This document shows positions 27,601 to 40,400 of a stretch of DNA of 64,000 nt, in pieces. Made by a program: the position numbers and the translations under genes. The stretch's first letter is position 1. The number at the start of each line of letters is the position of its first letter. The stretch spans positions 5,432,501 through 5,496,500 of the forward strand of contig NC_135566.1 of NCBI RefSeq assembly GCF_964340395.1, read 5' to 3'. This stretch comes from Glandiceps talaboti (lineage: Eukaryota > Hemichordata > Enteropneusta > Spengelidae). The notes beneath the pieces were generated by a model. The model saw nothing but the letters and a program-made list of their open reading frames with translations. It was not told the DNA's origin and did no database searches.

Positions 27601-30600
27601 TATTTTATATTGTAAAACTAGCTGTCAAATGCATAATTTTGGACAAGTTTGTTTAACGTAATAACTGTTGATGTTGTAAACACACTGAAATATATTGAAC
27701 AGCCTAAAGGTAAATTGTGTGTGTGTAGTGATACACATTTATTTGATGATCTCAACATTCATGTAAATAATGATGTGTCTACATCTGATACAATTTTTCA
27801 TTATATTCATCTTGTTGGAAATTATATACAGTTAAATACACAAATTTACCTCTAGGCAAATCAAAATACTGCAGTATGTAAAATATTAACAGGAAATTAT
27901 TATAACAAATCTGATAAAAAAAAATGTTCCAATTTAAGTGATTTCAGCTGAAAGCAAGATTTTTGGGAAGTTTTTTTTTTTTTTTTTTTTGGGGGGGGGG
28001 GTTCTCTCTCAAATACAGTGGCATGATAGTTTTTCGATTAAAAGCTAGATTCTCACAAGTTCCCCCTCCTCCCAACTGACTTTGTGCCATTAATTTGAGT
28101 ATAAGTGATGAGAAACACAACATAGAAACAATGTTGCCTGTTATAATGAAGGACATCCATTCATTTTGGTAATTACCCAAATAATTCATGTGTGAAAAGC
28201 AATATGGAGATCCGATGTGTAATAACGTTCACAGCTCACTTTTATGGATATTACAAGTTCTGATGTACATTTGATATTCATAATCACCTACTTATTGTTC
28301 TGTTTTAGTGTTATTATATTACACACATGGCACTTTGTGATTTGATTGGTCGGAGTTCTCACGCAATATAGTGCTATATTGTTTTACTCATGTGAGCCCG
28401 TCAGCAATTTTGTACATTTGTGATCTTGTTCAAACCCCAACTGATATGATGATAAGCGTAACAGAGATTAATGTACTCTGATTACTGTGTCACGAGCGGT
28501 TTCACTGATGGAATTTAACTATGTAAAGAAGAAAGTTGAATTTTCTCATCAGTTGATGACAGCACAGAAATCTAGTATAAGTACTTGTACTGTTTCAATG
28601 TCTGTCATTCCCACAGTATGGAAATAGAGAAATGAAATTATTTTGGTGTCTGTTGTGTGATATTTATAATATAAGTTTCAGTGATGGAATTCAAAGGCCT
28701 ACTCTGCAGAGTCAGATTAAGATGACGCTCATTATGCTTATTATGTTACATGACTTGACCATGTAACACACTCACAGAGCTCATAGAGTGCCTAAGAACT
28801 GCCATTTTATAGAGTATTAATAGATTTTTTATCTCCTAATGTTGGACTATGGTGTTATGAACATACAGGAAAGAAATCTGTCACTGTATTTTTGAAATTA
28901 GTTGTGTTTTTTTGGGGACTGTAATCGTGACAATCTTGGCTTGATACATGTTATGAACATACAGGAAAGAAATCTGTCACTATATTTTTGAAATTAGTTA
29001 TTTATTGGGGACTGTAATCGTGACAATCTTGGCTTGATACATGTTGAGACACTGACCCAAGATTGAAAATTAGCCCTCTAACTGTGAAAAGATGAAAGTT
29101 GAAATTTTCCCATCAGCCGATGACTGCACAGAAACCTAAGTACTTTACCAGTATATTGTTTCAGTGTCTGATGTTCTAGAAGGATGTAGAGGCTCATGAC
29201 AGAATAGAAATGAAATGGTTTCAGTTTCCAATGAGTGATATTTACTCTGTGTTTCAATATGTGATCTTATAATAATAAATAAAATATGTTAATATAATAT
29301 TCAAATATCAAATAATATCAATGCGTGAAGAATTAGGGTAAAATATATAGCCACTGTACTATGGTATATTTTGTGACTTTCACTCATGGTACAATATCTT
29401 TGAAATATTCTTTATTCTTGCTGAATAATAAGGCAAGTCTGTTTTGCTAAAGTATGGAATATCCACTAATAGTAACAGCTCACAATTTTGTCGCATTTAT
29501 GCAAATTATGCTTTCGGGGTATACATCTACAAGCAGATCCCCCTCCAATTCTAACATCATTGAGGTAAAAAAAACAAAAAAACTAGCAGTGTATAAGGTT
29601 GTGAATTAGTTGTGATTTGTGTTAGTTTTAAGATTTGGAAAGAAAGAGGTGAGCATGCTATATATATTCAACAACACTATAGTTGTCAAGAATGATGTAT
29701 GAGAACATTTCACAATTGAAAAAAACAAACTATCCATAATTGAACAGAAATCAACAATGTTAATGACCTACACATTGTACAATGTATTCAATTCACTTAA
29801 TGTACTGATATTGTCAGTATTAGTCTCAAATGTCTCCTCATTTCCCTGTTTATCAGTTACAAAAGGTGATTCACATTTATACCTGACCCATTTCCAAAGC
29901 TGATACAGCCTCAAAACATAGATAAAGATTCTCTTGCTGAAAACCTCTGTTCTAGTTGTTGTTAAACTACTATATTTGTATTGTATACTAAAAAACTCAA
30001 ATGAAGTCTCAATGAATGTGTTATGTAGAACTGCTACAAATGTACCTTACAAAAAAAAACTAAACTTGGTAGCCAGGAAAGTGACACCGTGTCACAAAAA
30101 TGCACTCTGGGGGTGCAGCACTAACCCAGTTTATAGTTCTGACTTGCCCATTATATTGTTGATCATATATGTTATAATGCTTTGTAATGTCTTTGTTGAG
30201 GGCAGTATAAATAATATCCAATATACTTCACATGGGTATTGAAAGTGACAACTTGTAAAAAACTTTCTTGGCTGCCAGGTATTTTTTTGTAAGGTACGGT
30301 TCTACTTAACACATTCATTGAGACTTCAGTTGAGTTTTTTTGGTATACAAGCTTTGTGGCCAAGTTCTATTATTACATGGCAGTACTTTCCTTCATCAAA
30401 CTTTCATCATTTTGTAGTAAAATGTAAAAGAAAGTACAATTACCTGGATTTGATCTTGTATGACAGGATCCTGTGCTTCTTTCTCTTCCAGTTGTCTTTT
30501 CATTCTATCTACTTGTAGACGACTACCTTTCAAATGAAGCTGTAGTTGTTCCTTCTCAGTTCTTTGCTGTCTTTCAATCTACAGATATAAACAATCAATA

Positions 30601-31384
30601 TCTTCAGACATCTTATAAGACAAAACATAAGTACTGAATTGAAATTTGAGAACACATAAAATCAGAAAACGAATGTCGTAAAAGTATAGCTTTGTTTGGA
30701 GGTATGCACTTATATCGTATGTACCCCAGGTAGTACTTTACACAGTGAATTATTAAAGGCACATTTTTTTTGGTATATACAATGCAGTGTAGAAAATCAC
30801 TGCACCAAATTAAAGAAAAAGAAAAGCCAGTCTGCTTATCATGTAGTTCACCAATGCTCATGTAAAAAGGGGTAAAATAATAACACTGACAGTGGCAAGT
30901 TTGTAAAAAGGAAATTTGATTTTGAATAATGATGTGTTAAACAGGTTTACATTTGTAAGTCATCCCGGGATAGGCCAGGCCTTGACAATTAAGTCCTACT
31001 ATGGAGAACTAAACCTCATGGTTACATCACCTACAGGTGTTAATTTGCACTTGAAGGGCTTCCATACTCAGCAGAAACATATAGAGTTTAAACTTCATAT
31101 AAAGCTGTGAGTAAAGAGGTCTTGTTGGTTATAGTTTGTGAAACATGGGATAAATTCTTCAGATTATCAGATCCTCAAATTTGATTACAGTATCTATAAC
31201 TGTAATCTTTTATCTAATTTAGATGTAGTAACAAATAGTAATGAATTAGGTGAGACAGAATGGATGAGGAAAACCTTTTCTGGCAGAATATGGGGCCGAT
31301 CACTTCACGACTGAGATCTTATGCAACAAGATACATACTTGCAATTCAATATTTAATATTGATTAATTTGCACATACACACATG

Positions 31385-31421
<37 letters not shown>

Positions 31422-34400
31422 TTTAATCTATGAAATTAGGTCATAAGGTGTAACTCAGAATTTCAAGCTTTCTGTAATCTTCATAAGTCATCTTAAGACA
31501 CGGTTTTATGTATATATAAATGTAATGTATGTATTTACTTTGGAAATGTGAAATGGTAATGACACATAGGTATTGACATTTTCTGAAATCCAACACTACG
31601 TCCCCCTCCCCCCTTATTTCCCCAAGGTAGGTAATTCAAATAGATTTCATACAAGTTTCTTTCATTTTCTTAGTATACATGTATTGGTATTAACAATAGT
31701 GCTAGTAGACCTCAATTATAGCAAAACACGGTATAATTGCTATTTCCATTAGCTTGATCAACCATGTGTTGTTGATTATTGCAGCAAGTCACGACACATT
31801 GGGCATACACCTACATACAGCCGCCCACTTTCCGGTGCATTCGTGACTAGTATATAGAGTTTATCAGTCTATATATAGATCATTATTGTCTAAATGTAAT
31901 ATAAAAGATATCAAATGTAGCTATTGACAACATATTGGTATACTAAAAAAGTTTTATGATTGCCAAATTTAAAGAAATTGACAGAAGGCACATGGTTTAT
32001 GTACGTTGTTTCTAAAATTGAAAATTTAACGATATACAGGACAGTTTATGCTAACACAGTTGTTATATGCAATCATTAAAACTTGTTTGATTAGATTATA
32101 TTAGTTTTACAGCCATATTGAAAGTCCTTGTCATTTCAAGTGTCTTACAGGATGGAACCATGTAGTACTGCCCTCTATTGTCAGTTGTATGTAAACTTTT
32201 GTTTTACACTTTCCTGCTGTTTGTAGTGTAAAGTTTTCTCTCATGTTGGGAATCGGTTACGCGGACAAGAATCGCAAATAAAGCTTGTTCCTTTCTATTT
32301 ATAGAACAGTCCTATAATCAACATGTACACTTTGCTTCATCTATTTGAAATACCAATCATTCATATTATTATCTGTGTGTTTGAGATACACTCACCTCCT
32401 TGACTTTCATCATGTCTTCCTTGATACTGTGTACTTCTCTAGTTTTAGAATCCAGTTCTGTTTGCAGTTGTTCCACATCAGAAGTCAGTATCTGGGCTTG
32501 TCTTTGTAGCTTCTCTTTTTCATCCATTTCACTGTTCATCTGTACACAAACAAACAAACAAACAAACAAACATGACAAGATGAAAACATTGTCAACACTG
32601 TAGTACATCCCTGACGATGCTGATGAGATGTTGGCGAAAATTTGGTATTCGCTTCCAAGAAATATTTTGATTCTGTGAGTAGAAATCTGATTACTAAGGA
32701 TGAACCCAAAGTCTATGAGCATTTATTCTCACATTATCAACATGGTTATAAAACCAATCGGGCACAACATTGCACATGTTTGAAAAATTTCCATTTATTT
32801 TGAGATGAAGCTTTAATAGCCAAACGACAATTACAATAATACAAATCCACTTCGGACAATCATTTTTTGCTGTTTTTTGGAAGTAGCCCAAACTGAGTAT
32901 ATATATGATTTCACTGGCGAGTCAAAATACTGAGTGACTCAAAAAATCTAAATTAAACTATTCTAGTATATTCTAATGTTGATGCAAACCTTCAATAGCA
33001 TTACAAACTCAGTTGATGACAATAGGGGATTTTGCAACATTTTTTTTTTGAGGGGGGGGGGGGGGAGAAGAAGGATTTTGACATCAGGTGGAATAATAAA
33101 TCAAGTCTCCTTCCAGTGAAAAGTTGTTGTATGAGAGTCTTTGCTGTATGCTGTGAGATTTGTTGTCCCGTCATGTATAACTGACTCTTTGGTAATGTTT
33201 GATAGTTATAAGATGAGGAGTACAACAACTACCTACTTCCAACTCTTACCATTTATTTCTTTATTGTTATCCGGAAACCAGAGTACCCAGGGAAAACCTG
33301 CGTTGTTTGGTAGAATCAAACTGAACGGCACTCCTCTTACTTATAGCGTGATAAATTTAATCAAACCCAGCCAACTCCTGACGGGTTTGAACCCAGGCTG
33401 CAGGGATAAGAGGCATATGAGCTAACAGCTCGGCCACCAACAACCCAGGGGTGGGGAAGGGAGGTTCATTTTGATCATATCATGGCACTCAACTACATGT
33501 ACATACCTTTGTTTTATACTCTATAACCAATGACTTCTCTTTTTCCAACTCATCTACAAGTTCATCGATACGTTCTTGTAATTTGTTTTCTTCTTCTTCT
33601 TTATCATGTTTCAGTGTTTGTAATTGACTAACCATCTCTGTCAGTGAAGATTCTCTTCTAGCCAGCGCTGTTTCCAGTACTGATGTGTGATGTTTCAAGG
33701 CATCATGACTTTGTTTTACACCTATAGTAAAAAGTTTATAATGTATAAAGTTGTGTTTTTTTCAATCCTTTCAGAATCGAATACTACTGATGTGTGATGT
33801 TTCAAGGCATCGTGGCTTTGTTTTACACCTGTAGTAAAAAGTTTATAATGTATAAAGTTTTTTTTTTTTTCAATCCTTTCAGAATCTAATACTACTGATG
33901 TGTGATGTTTCAAGGCATCCTGTCTCTGTTAACACTTGTAGTAAAAAGCTTGTGATGAATAATTTTATTTCTTTCCAATAACTATAGGATTAAAAATAAA
34001 AACAAACTTGTTGACAAATTTATCTATAAAATTGGATGTATTTTGAGACTAGTATGAACAACTGTTGGACTCCGATGTTGTATTTCAAATACTGGTTCCT
34101 AGTCTTTTAATACATTATTATGTTTGTAATACATTGACAAACAGCCATCTTGAGTTGTTTTCATACGTACTTTTGTCTATAAAACATCTCTGCAAAATAT
34201 ACCTAACTGTTTGGATTTCTACACCACTATTGTTGTATGGTTAAAATCATCCCTTACCTGCCAGTCTGCCTCTTTCCCTTTCCAATTCCAATGCCATTTT
34301 TCTGTTTAATTCTTCAGCTCTCCGTTGGTGTTCATTATACTCTCTGGCCGCATACAGATCTCTTTCTAACTTGGCAATTCTACTACTGTATTCGTTAGTA

Positions 34401-37400
34401 TCATCCACCATTTTAACTTGTAATTCATGCAGCTCTGCTTCCAGAGTCTGTTTTCTGATCTGTGTTGTTTCGAGTTCAACTCTCAGCTCCTGTAGCTCAG
34501 CCTCTAACTTCTCATGTTCCTCTGCCTTCACAGTCTGCACCTGACTATGTACACTCTGTAGCTCTAACTCTGCTCTCTGTTTTGTTTCCATGGTTTCTTT
34601 CAACTTCTTTGTCAGGGTGCCCACAGTTGATTCATATGATCTGTGCTTCTCTTTTAACTCCTTCTGTGCATTTTTCAAATCGGAACCAAGTCGGAGTATC
34701 TTTGCTCTTTGATCTGCTATTTCTCGGTGTGACATACTCTGTTGTTCAGCCAGTGTCTGTTTAAGATGATTATTTTCTTCGATAAGAATGGTATACGTCT
34801 CTCTTTCAGCACTCATCATTTCGATCTGTCCTTCCAGATGTGCCTTGCCTTCAAGAGCACTCTGTAGCTCTGTTTTCAACTCAGATATATTTTCCTGCAC
34901 CCCAATCAAATCCCTTTCCATATTCTCCTTCTCAGAAGCCATAGCCTGGTAATCATTTTCCAAAATCTGGATTTTCTTACTCATAACTGTAACATCGCCC
35001 TCTAGAGACGCCTTATTGATTTTGAGCTCTTCAACCAATCTGTTCTTCCCTGTGATATCAACACTACGGCTTTCCAAATTCTTTTTCTGTTCAGCTAACT
35101 GCTGCTTGGCAACTTCCATCTTATCTTGCAGTAGTTGTTTTTCTTGCTGTACATCATCTAACTGGCCTGTTTTAGCTTGTAGTTCTTGTTTCATCAGTTT
35201 GAAACTCTTCTCTACCTTGCCCATATCACTCTGCAGATTCTGACAAGCCATATCAAAGGATCGCTTCTCTTCATTAGCTGATGCTAGTGCACTTTCAAGG
35301 GCTATCTTTTCTTCTTTCAGCTGCTGTACAAGTTCATCTTGACCCGAAGTCTCAGATCTAATTTCTTTCAACTTGACTTCTAAATCCACACATCTGGACT
35401 CCAGAGATTCAATCTGGTGATCTCGGGATGTAATGGATTCCTGAAAAGTAAAACGATATGCTATCTATCAAACTCAATTTTGAAATATAGTTCATCTTAA
35501 ACTTGAAATAACTGTATCGTGACATTATGGAAGTATACAGCTATGCAGGCAATTTATGGTTGGGTTTTAGCAGCATCAAATATTCACATGTTTCATTATT
35601 AACCCTTTCATCATGAATTCTTGGTATACTGGGAACATGGTAGGGATTCAGAAAGACCACCAATGTAAGTGAAAGGGCAGAAATTAACTCTACCAGAGAC
35701 CATATAGAATATCCATTATTCCAACTATTCTGGCAGTCATCAACAATGCATTGCATGTTGAATTACAGCAAATAGCCTTTACCAGAAGACTGTATTTAAC
35801 ATATACATTTCTGATCAAAACTGATCACTTTGCAAGTTGAGGTTGTTGTATGACTTGATAGACGAGTCTTTTTACAGCAAAATAGTAACTGACGATGCCT
35901 TTCCTGCTTAACTGATCTTTGTCCTCCATTACAATCTCACGGTGATCATTGTTGTGATCAGCTGTAAAAGTGCTCTTAACTAGCAACAACAACCTCAACT
36001 TACTAAATGATTGGCTTGCATACTACGGTAAATGTAAATTTTATACAGCTTTCTGGTGAATCCTTGCTGTGTTGCTAATCATAAATATAATTTTTACACC
36101 ATAAACATCTACTTTTACTTAATTTATCTACCACTACCTACCTGTGCTAGAGTGAGTCTTTTCACCAACTCTTTCTTTTCTTCTTCTAAGACAGCTAAAG
36201 CAGCTTCCTTAACATATAGCTCACGTTTGGTTTTCTCCAGTTGTTGTTCAAGCTGTACAGATGTTGTTATCAGATTAGTCAGCTGGTGTTTCTCTTCCTC
36301 CACTTTCTGCATTCTCAATGACACAGCCTCCTCGGCAGCACTTCTCTCTCTGTTCATCTGATCAAATGTATGCTCTCTCTTCAACATGTCTGACTCAATG
36401 GCCTCCAGATGTTTGGCCAGCATTTCTTTTTCTAGTAGGGCTTTCTGTTGTGTTTCTGTTAGCTGTTGTCTAATTCTGGCATTCTCTGTTTTCAGGTTTT
36501 CAATCAGTGTTCCCTGCGTTACTGCATTGGTACGTGCTTTGGTGAGTTCTTTTTGAAGTTTGCTTCTTGAATCCTGAGCTTGCTGCAGCTGGTCTTGGAA
36601 CCATTCCTTAGTGTTCACCAGTGCTTGTATATCAGTTTCTAGTGATGCAATCTCACCGGCTGAATGCGACTTATCCTGCTGTGCTGCAGCTAGTTCATGT
36701 TGCAGTGCTGCTATCTTATCCTTCAGCATTGTAACTGATGTCTCCTTTGTTGTGATGTTGACTCGTAACTGTTCTAACTTCTGGAAGAGTTTCTCATTTG
36801 CTTCCTGGGATGCCTTAGCTTCATCTGTAAGTTTCCTAATGGTGTTGTCTTTGGAATCAAGACTGCTCTGTAATTCTAGTATGTTCTGCTGCAACTGTGC
36901 TCTGTTTTGTTTCAATGTATCCAAATCAACTGCCAGGGCAGATCTTTCATGTACTGCATTTTGTGCTGAGGAACTTTGATTTCTGAGTTGGACCTTCAAG
37001 GCTGCCATCTGACTTTGTAGTTCAGCTCTTTCCTTGATGGCAGATTTGGCTTCAGAGCTCATAGTTTCAAGCTGTCCTTCCAGCATTGCCTTTTCTCTCA
37101 TCAGGGAATACACATCTTGGCCCTGTGACTCTGATCCCAAGGTGCTGTGATATAATGGTTTCAGCACTCTCTGAGCAGACATGTCGTATCCAGGTACATG
37201 ACTTTGCCGGTTAGTTGACCTGGGTCGTCTGGGAGTAGGCATCATGCCATCAGTAGTGTGCACTGATGTGGTTTCTGAGACATCCGATGTATTTGCTTGG
37301 TTCAAATCAATACCAGAATCACTATGGTTCTCATTTGTTGGTAGATTATCTTGAACCAGCAAGGGATGTGTTTGTGGCTGTGTATCAGCATTGGCAGTTC

Positions 37401-40400
37401 TACCATCAATACCATGGTCTCCTGTGCCATATCTCTCAGCTGTATCATGAGGATTTGAGCTGAGGCCTTCCTCTCGATTCCCTCCCCATGAAAAGATAGA
37501 ACTGAAGAAAGACCCCGATTTAGGTTTGCCTTCAGACTTTGGTGTATGAGGTGCACTTCCTGCTAAACTACTGTCTCTAGAAGATACAATAGACCCAGTC
37601 TGACTTGTCACATCACTAGCGTTGGACATCGTGTCGACTGACTGGCTTGTATTAATTTCACTAGGTTTATTATGTTTCTTTCGTGACCCTGATTTTTTTG
37701 ATGTTTTGGAAGACTTGGGTGTATCTTGGGTTTTCTTTCCACTGACTATACTTTGGTTAGTACTTGCTGTAGCAATGATGGACTCTACAGGACTGCGGTA
37801 CAGTGCTGGACTGCTAGCTGAACTGGGGTTGTCATCACCATGTGAGAATTTTGACCCCACCGCTGACATAACTGCAAGACCAGTATTCTGGCCAATCAGA
37901 GTCATGGGTCTTGCTGATGGAACTGACCGTGATGTACTTGTTGGTTTTGGTGATGTTGCTTCACTGTGACCTGACTTGATACTTTCATTGTCAAGGTCTG
38001 GCTCACTATCTGCTTCTGTGACTGTATCATCTGAAGAGCTTTCAGTCTCAGTATGTCTCCTAGTCTGGGAAGCCATGTTGTCTGGTATTACATCATGCTG
38101 TACATGTAACGGTTTGAAAGATTCTGGTGCAGGTAGTTTAATGGGTTGTTCATGTACATTGCCAGTCAGCTGTAATGTATAAGAACATACTTTATGATAC
38201 ACGTTTTTATAACACTTTTATTTTACACTTAAAGAACTCTCATATTCAGCAACAAGAAACTCAGTACTTTTACAGTAGTTCAGTAGTCCAGTAAGATTCA
38301 ACTTTTTTTTTCATCAACTGCCTCGTAATTCTACCAATGACTTCCTGATAAGAATTTGACTGACATGTATGTCACCATATTCATTTTATTTTTAAAGTTA
38401 TTTAAAATTTCAAAGTTATCTCAAGATACCATAAATGCATTTGTATATGGCACACCTATCTACTAAATGTACTATATACAAAGTTGTATGTATGTTGTTG
38501 TGTACCTCATTGCTACTTGTCCTGGTGTCTGGACCATTCTCTGGTCCAATACTATTCTGGAGCTGTTCTTGTTGCTGTCTTTCTCTGTACTGCCTCTCAG
38601 CATTGGCTATAACTGCAGCAATCTGTTCAGCAGTTGCTGGTTTAATGGTTGGATTACCTATACCAACAAAACAAAGATAAAGAAAAACTGTGACAAGAAC
38701 TCCATATGCATGCAAGGTCTAACAATAGTGCCCAGAGTAAAGTACAACACATACATATTTTTTTCCAAAACAAGCGACTATTTTTTGTGTTTCACAGTGC
38801 ACAGCACTTTTAAGTTTCAGGGCCTGGTATAATTGTTTTTTCATGAATACACCCTTACATATTTAAATTTTAAACATAATTGCATTGTACTGGAACACTA
38901 CATAATGCACATGTCTATGGAGGTGTATGTGTGATAAAATATGGATATTATAAATAACATGTACATGTATATCCTGATCTTATACTGCAATGTGCTAGGT
39001 GGAAAAAGACTGATTAGAGGAGACAGGAACACAACACAAGTGCAGGAATACATCTAACCTCAAACTCAGTACAAATTACAGCTTATGGTATAATGTAACA
39101 CAAGTATAACGAAAGTGGTTAACACTTCATTTGAAAATGAAAGACGAGTCACATATTTGGAGCACATAATCAAATCCCTGGTATTGAGGTAAAATGAAAT
39201 TGTTTTACCTTTCACTAATATTATTGTCAACTAATTGATGAAATCCCAGATGTAATAAATGTAAGTTGTAGGTCTACATAAAAGTAACAACTTGCTTCTG
39301 AACAAGTAACGAACACAGGAAATTAGTAAAGCTGAACTGTGCATGTAGGCAAAACAGCATGCACAAGACAAATAATCTGTACATGTACATGCACCTGTTA
39401 TGTACAAATGTATGTCAGAGTATTTGTCTAACTGAACAGCACACAGAAATCTACAGTGTACATGTAAAACAATACAAACATTATCATGCCAAACATAGTG
39501 GACAACCTGATAACACAAGGACAGTGAAAACACATGGTACAGAAAATGGAAGACAGTGAGTAATCAGAACACTGACAGTCTTCATATAATCAGACAGAGT
39601 GCTGTTGATTCATGCAAGATGTCGTAGAAAACACTAAAAAGCAGCAAGCACGTGCACACACAGTGTTTTCCATGCATTGAATGTGAATTTATTGTATTTA
39701 CAGTGTGGAATATGACTAACTTTAAGCTTGCATATTTCTCTACAGAATGTGATTACTACTATTGGCAGTCAATTTCTACATCATAAACTATTCCTACAAC
39801 TACAATAACTACTTGCATACTTTTCTTTATGCTAGCTGCTTTAGCATATAGGAACACCACTTTTTCTATCTACTTTGAACACCTTCAGAACCAAATACAT
39901 CTACTTCCGTTCATAACTCAACAACCATAATGGTATACTGTTTTTGATGGAACCATTTTCATCTAGTATGCTTATCAATACACATTATCAAATGCATATA
40001 GCCAAACACTGTCGCTGTGGATCATTCAGTTTCACATTTTAGTTTAGATGTAAAACTGTTGAAACTGAGGATTCTTACTTTCAGTATGCCATTGCAATAT
40101 TTGTCAAATTATAGATACTTTTCTGATGAAAATTCTCTCTTTTTTCTCTTATCTGTGCTCTGTAGTTAAGCCTTCCTGATTTAAATGCCAAACTGAATAT
40201 GATGTTTCAATGAAACCTTTGTGCACTACGAAAGATTAGATGTTTGTCCCTATAGCTTAAAGGTGGCAATCCTTTTTTTTCATCAATAGTGCGCTGGATT
40301 TATTTTTTACACAACTACCTTGTTGACTTGCGTCTTTCGCATAGTCTGTCCTTATTTTGATAACTTAGTGTGGTTGTAAAATATGGTTATTGAGTTGTGA

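Larger units (their letters stand above)
24303..30443 (-). other. GOLGA3 intron 9
   Basis: 6.1 kb without a recognised exon. Contains GT microsatellites, tandem duplications (25161-25222, 28854-29042), a short hairpin (25317-25371), a dispersed duplicated block (25908-26000 / 26508-26601), MITE B copy 1 (26627-26779) and a 370-bp foldback (29981-30350). Confidence 0.6.

Noticed and set aside
33722-33913. 63-codon minus-strand ORF with two KHHTSVV motifs as an extra exon
   Set aside because: It is the tandem copies of the exon 7 start running through intronic sequence; lacks donors and conserved continuation.
36611-36979. 122-codon plus-strand ORF and other plus-strand ORFs between 34.4 and 38.2 kb
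   Set aside because: Antisense shadows of the GOLGA3 coiled-coil exons; Ser/Cys/Leu-rich as expected for antisense of Gln/Glu/Lys heptads.
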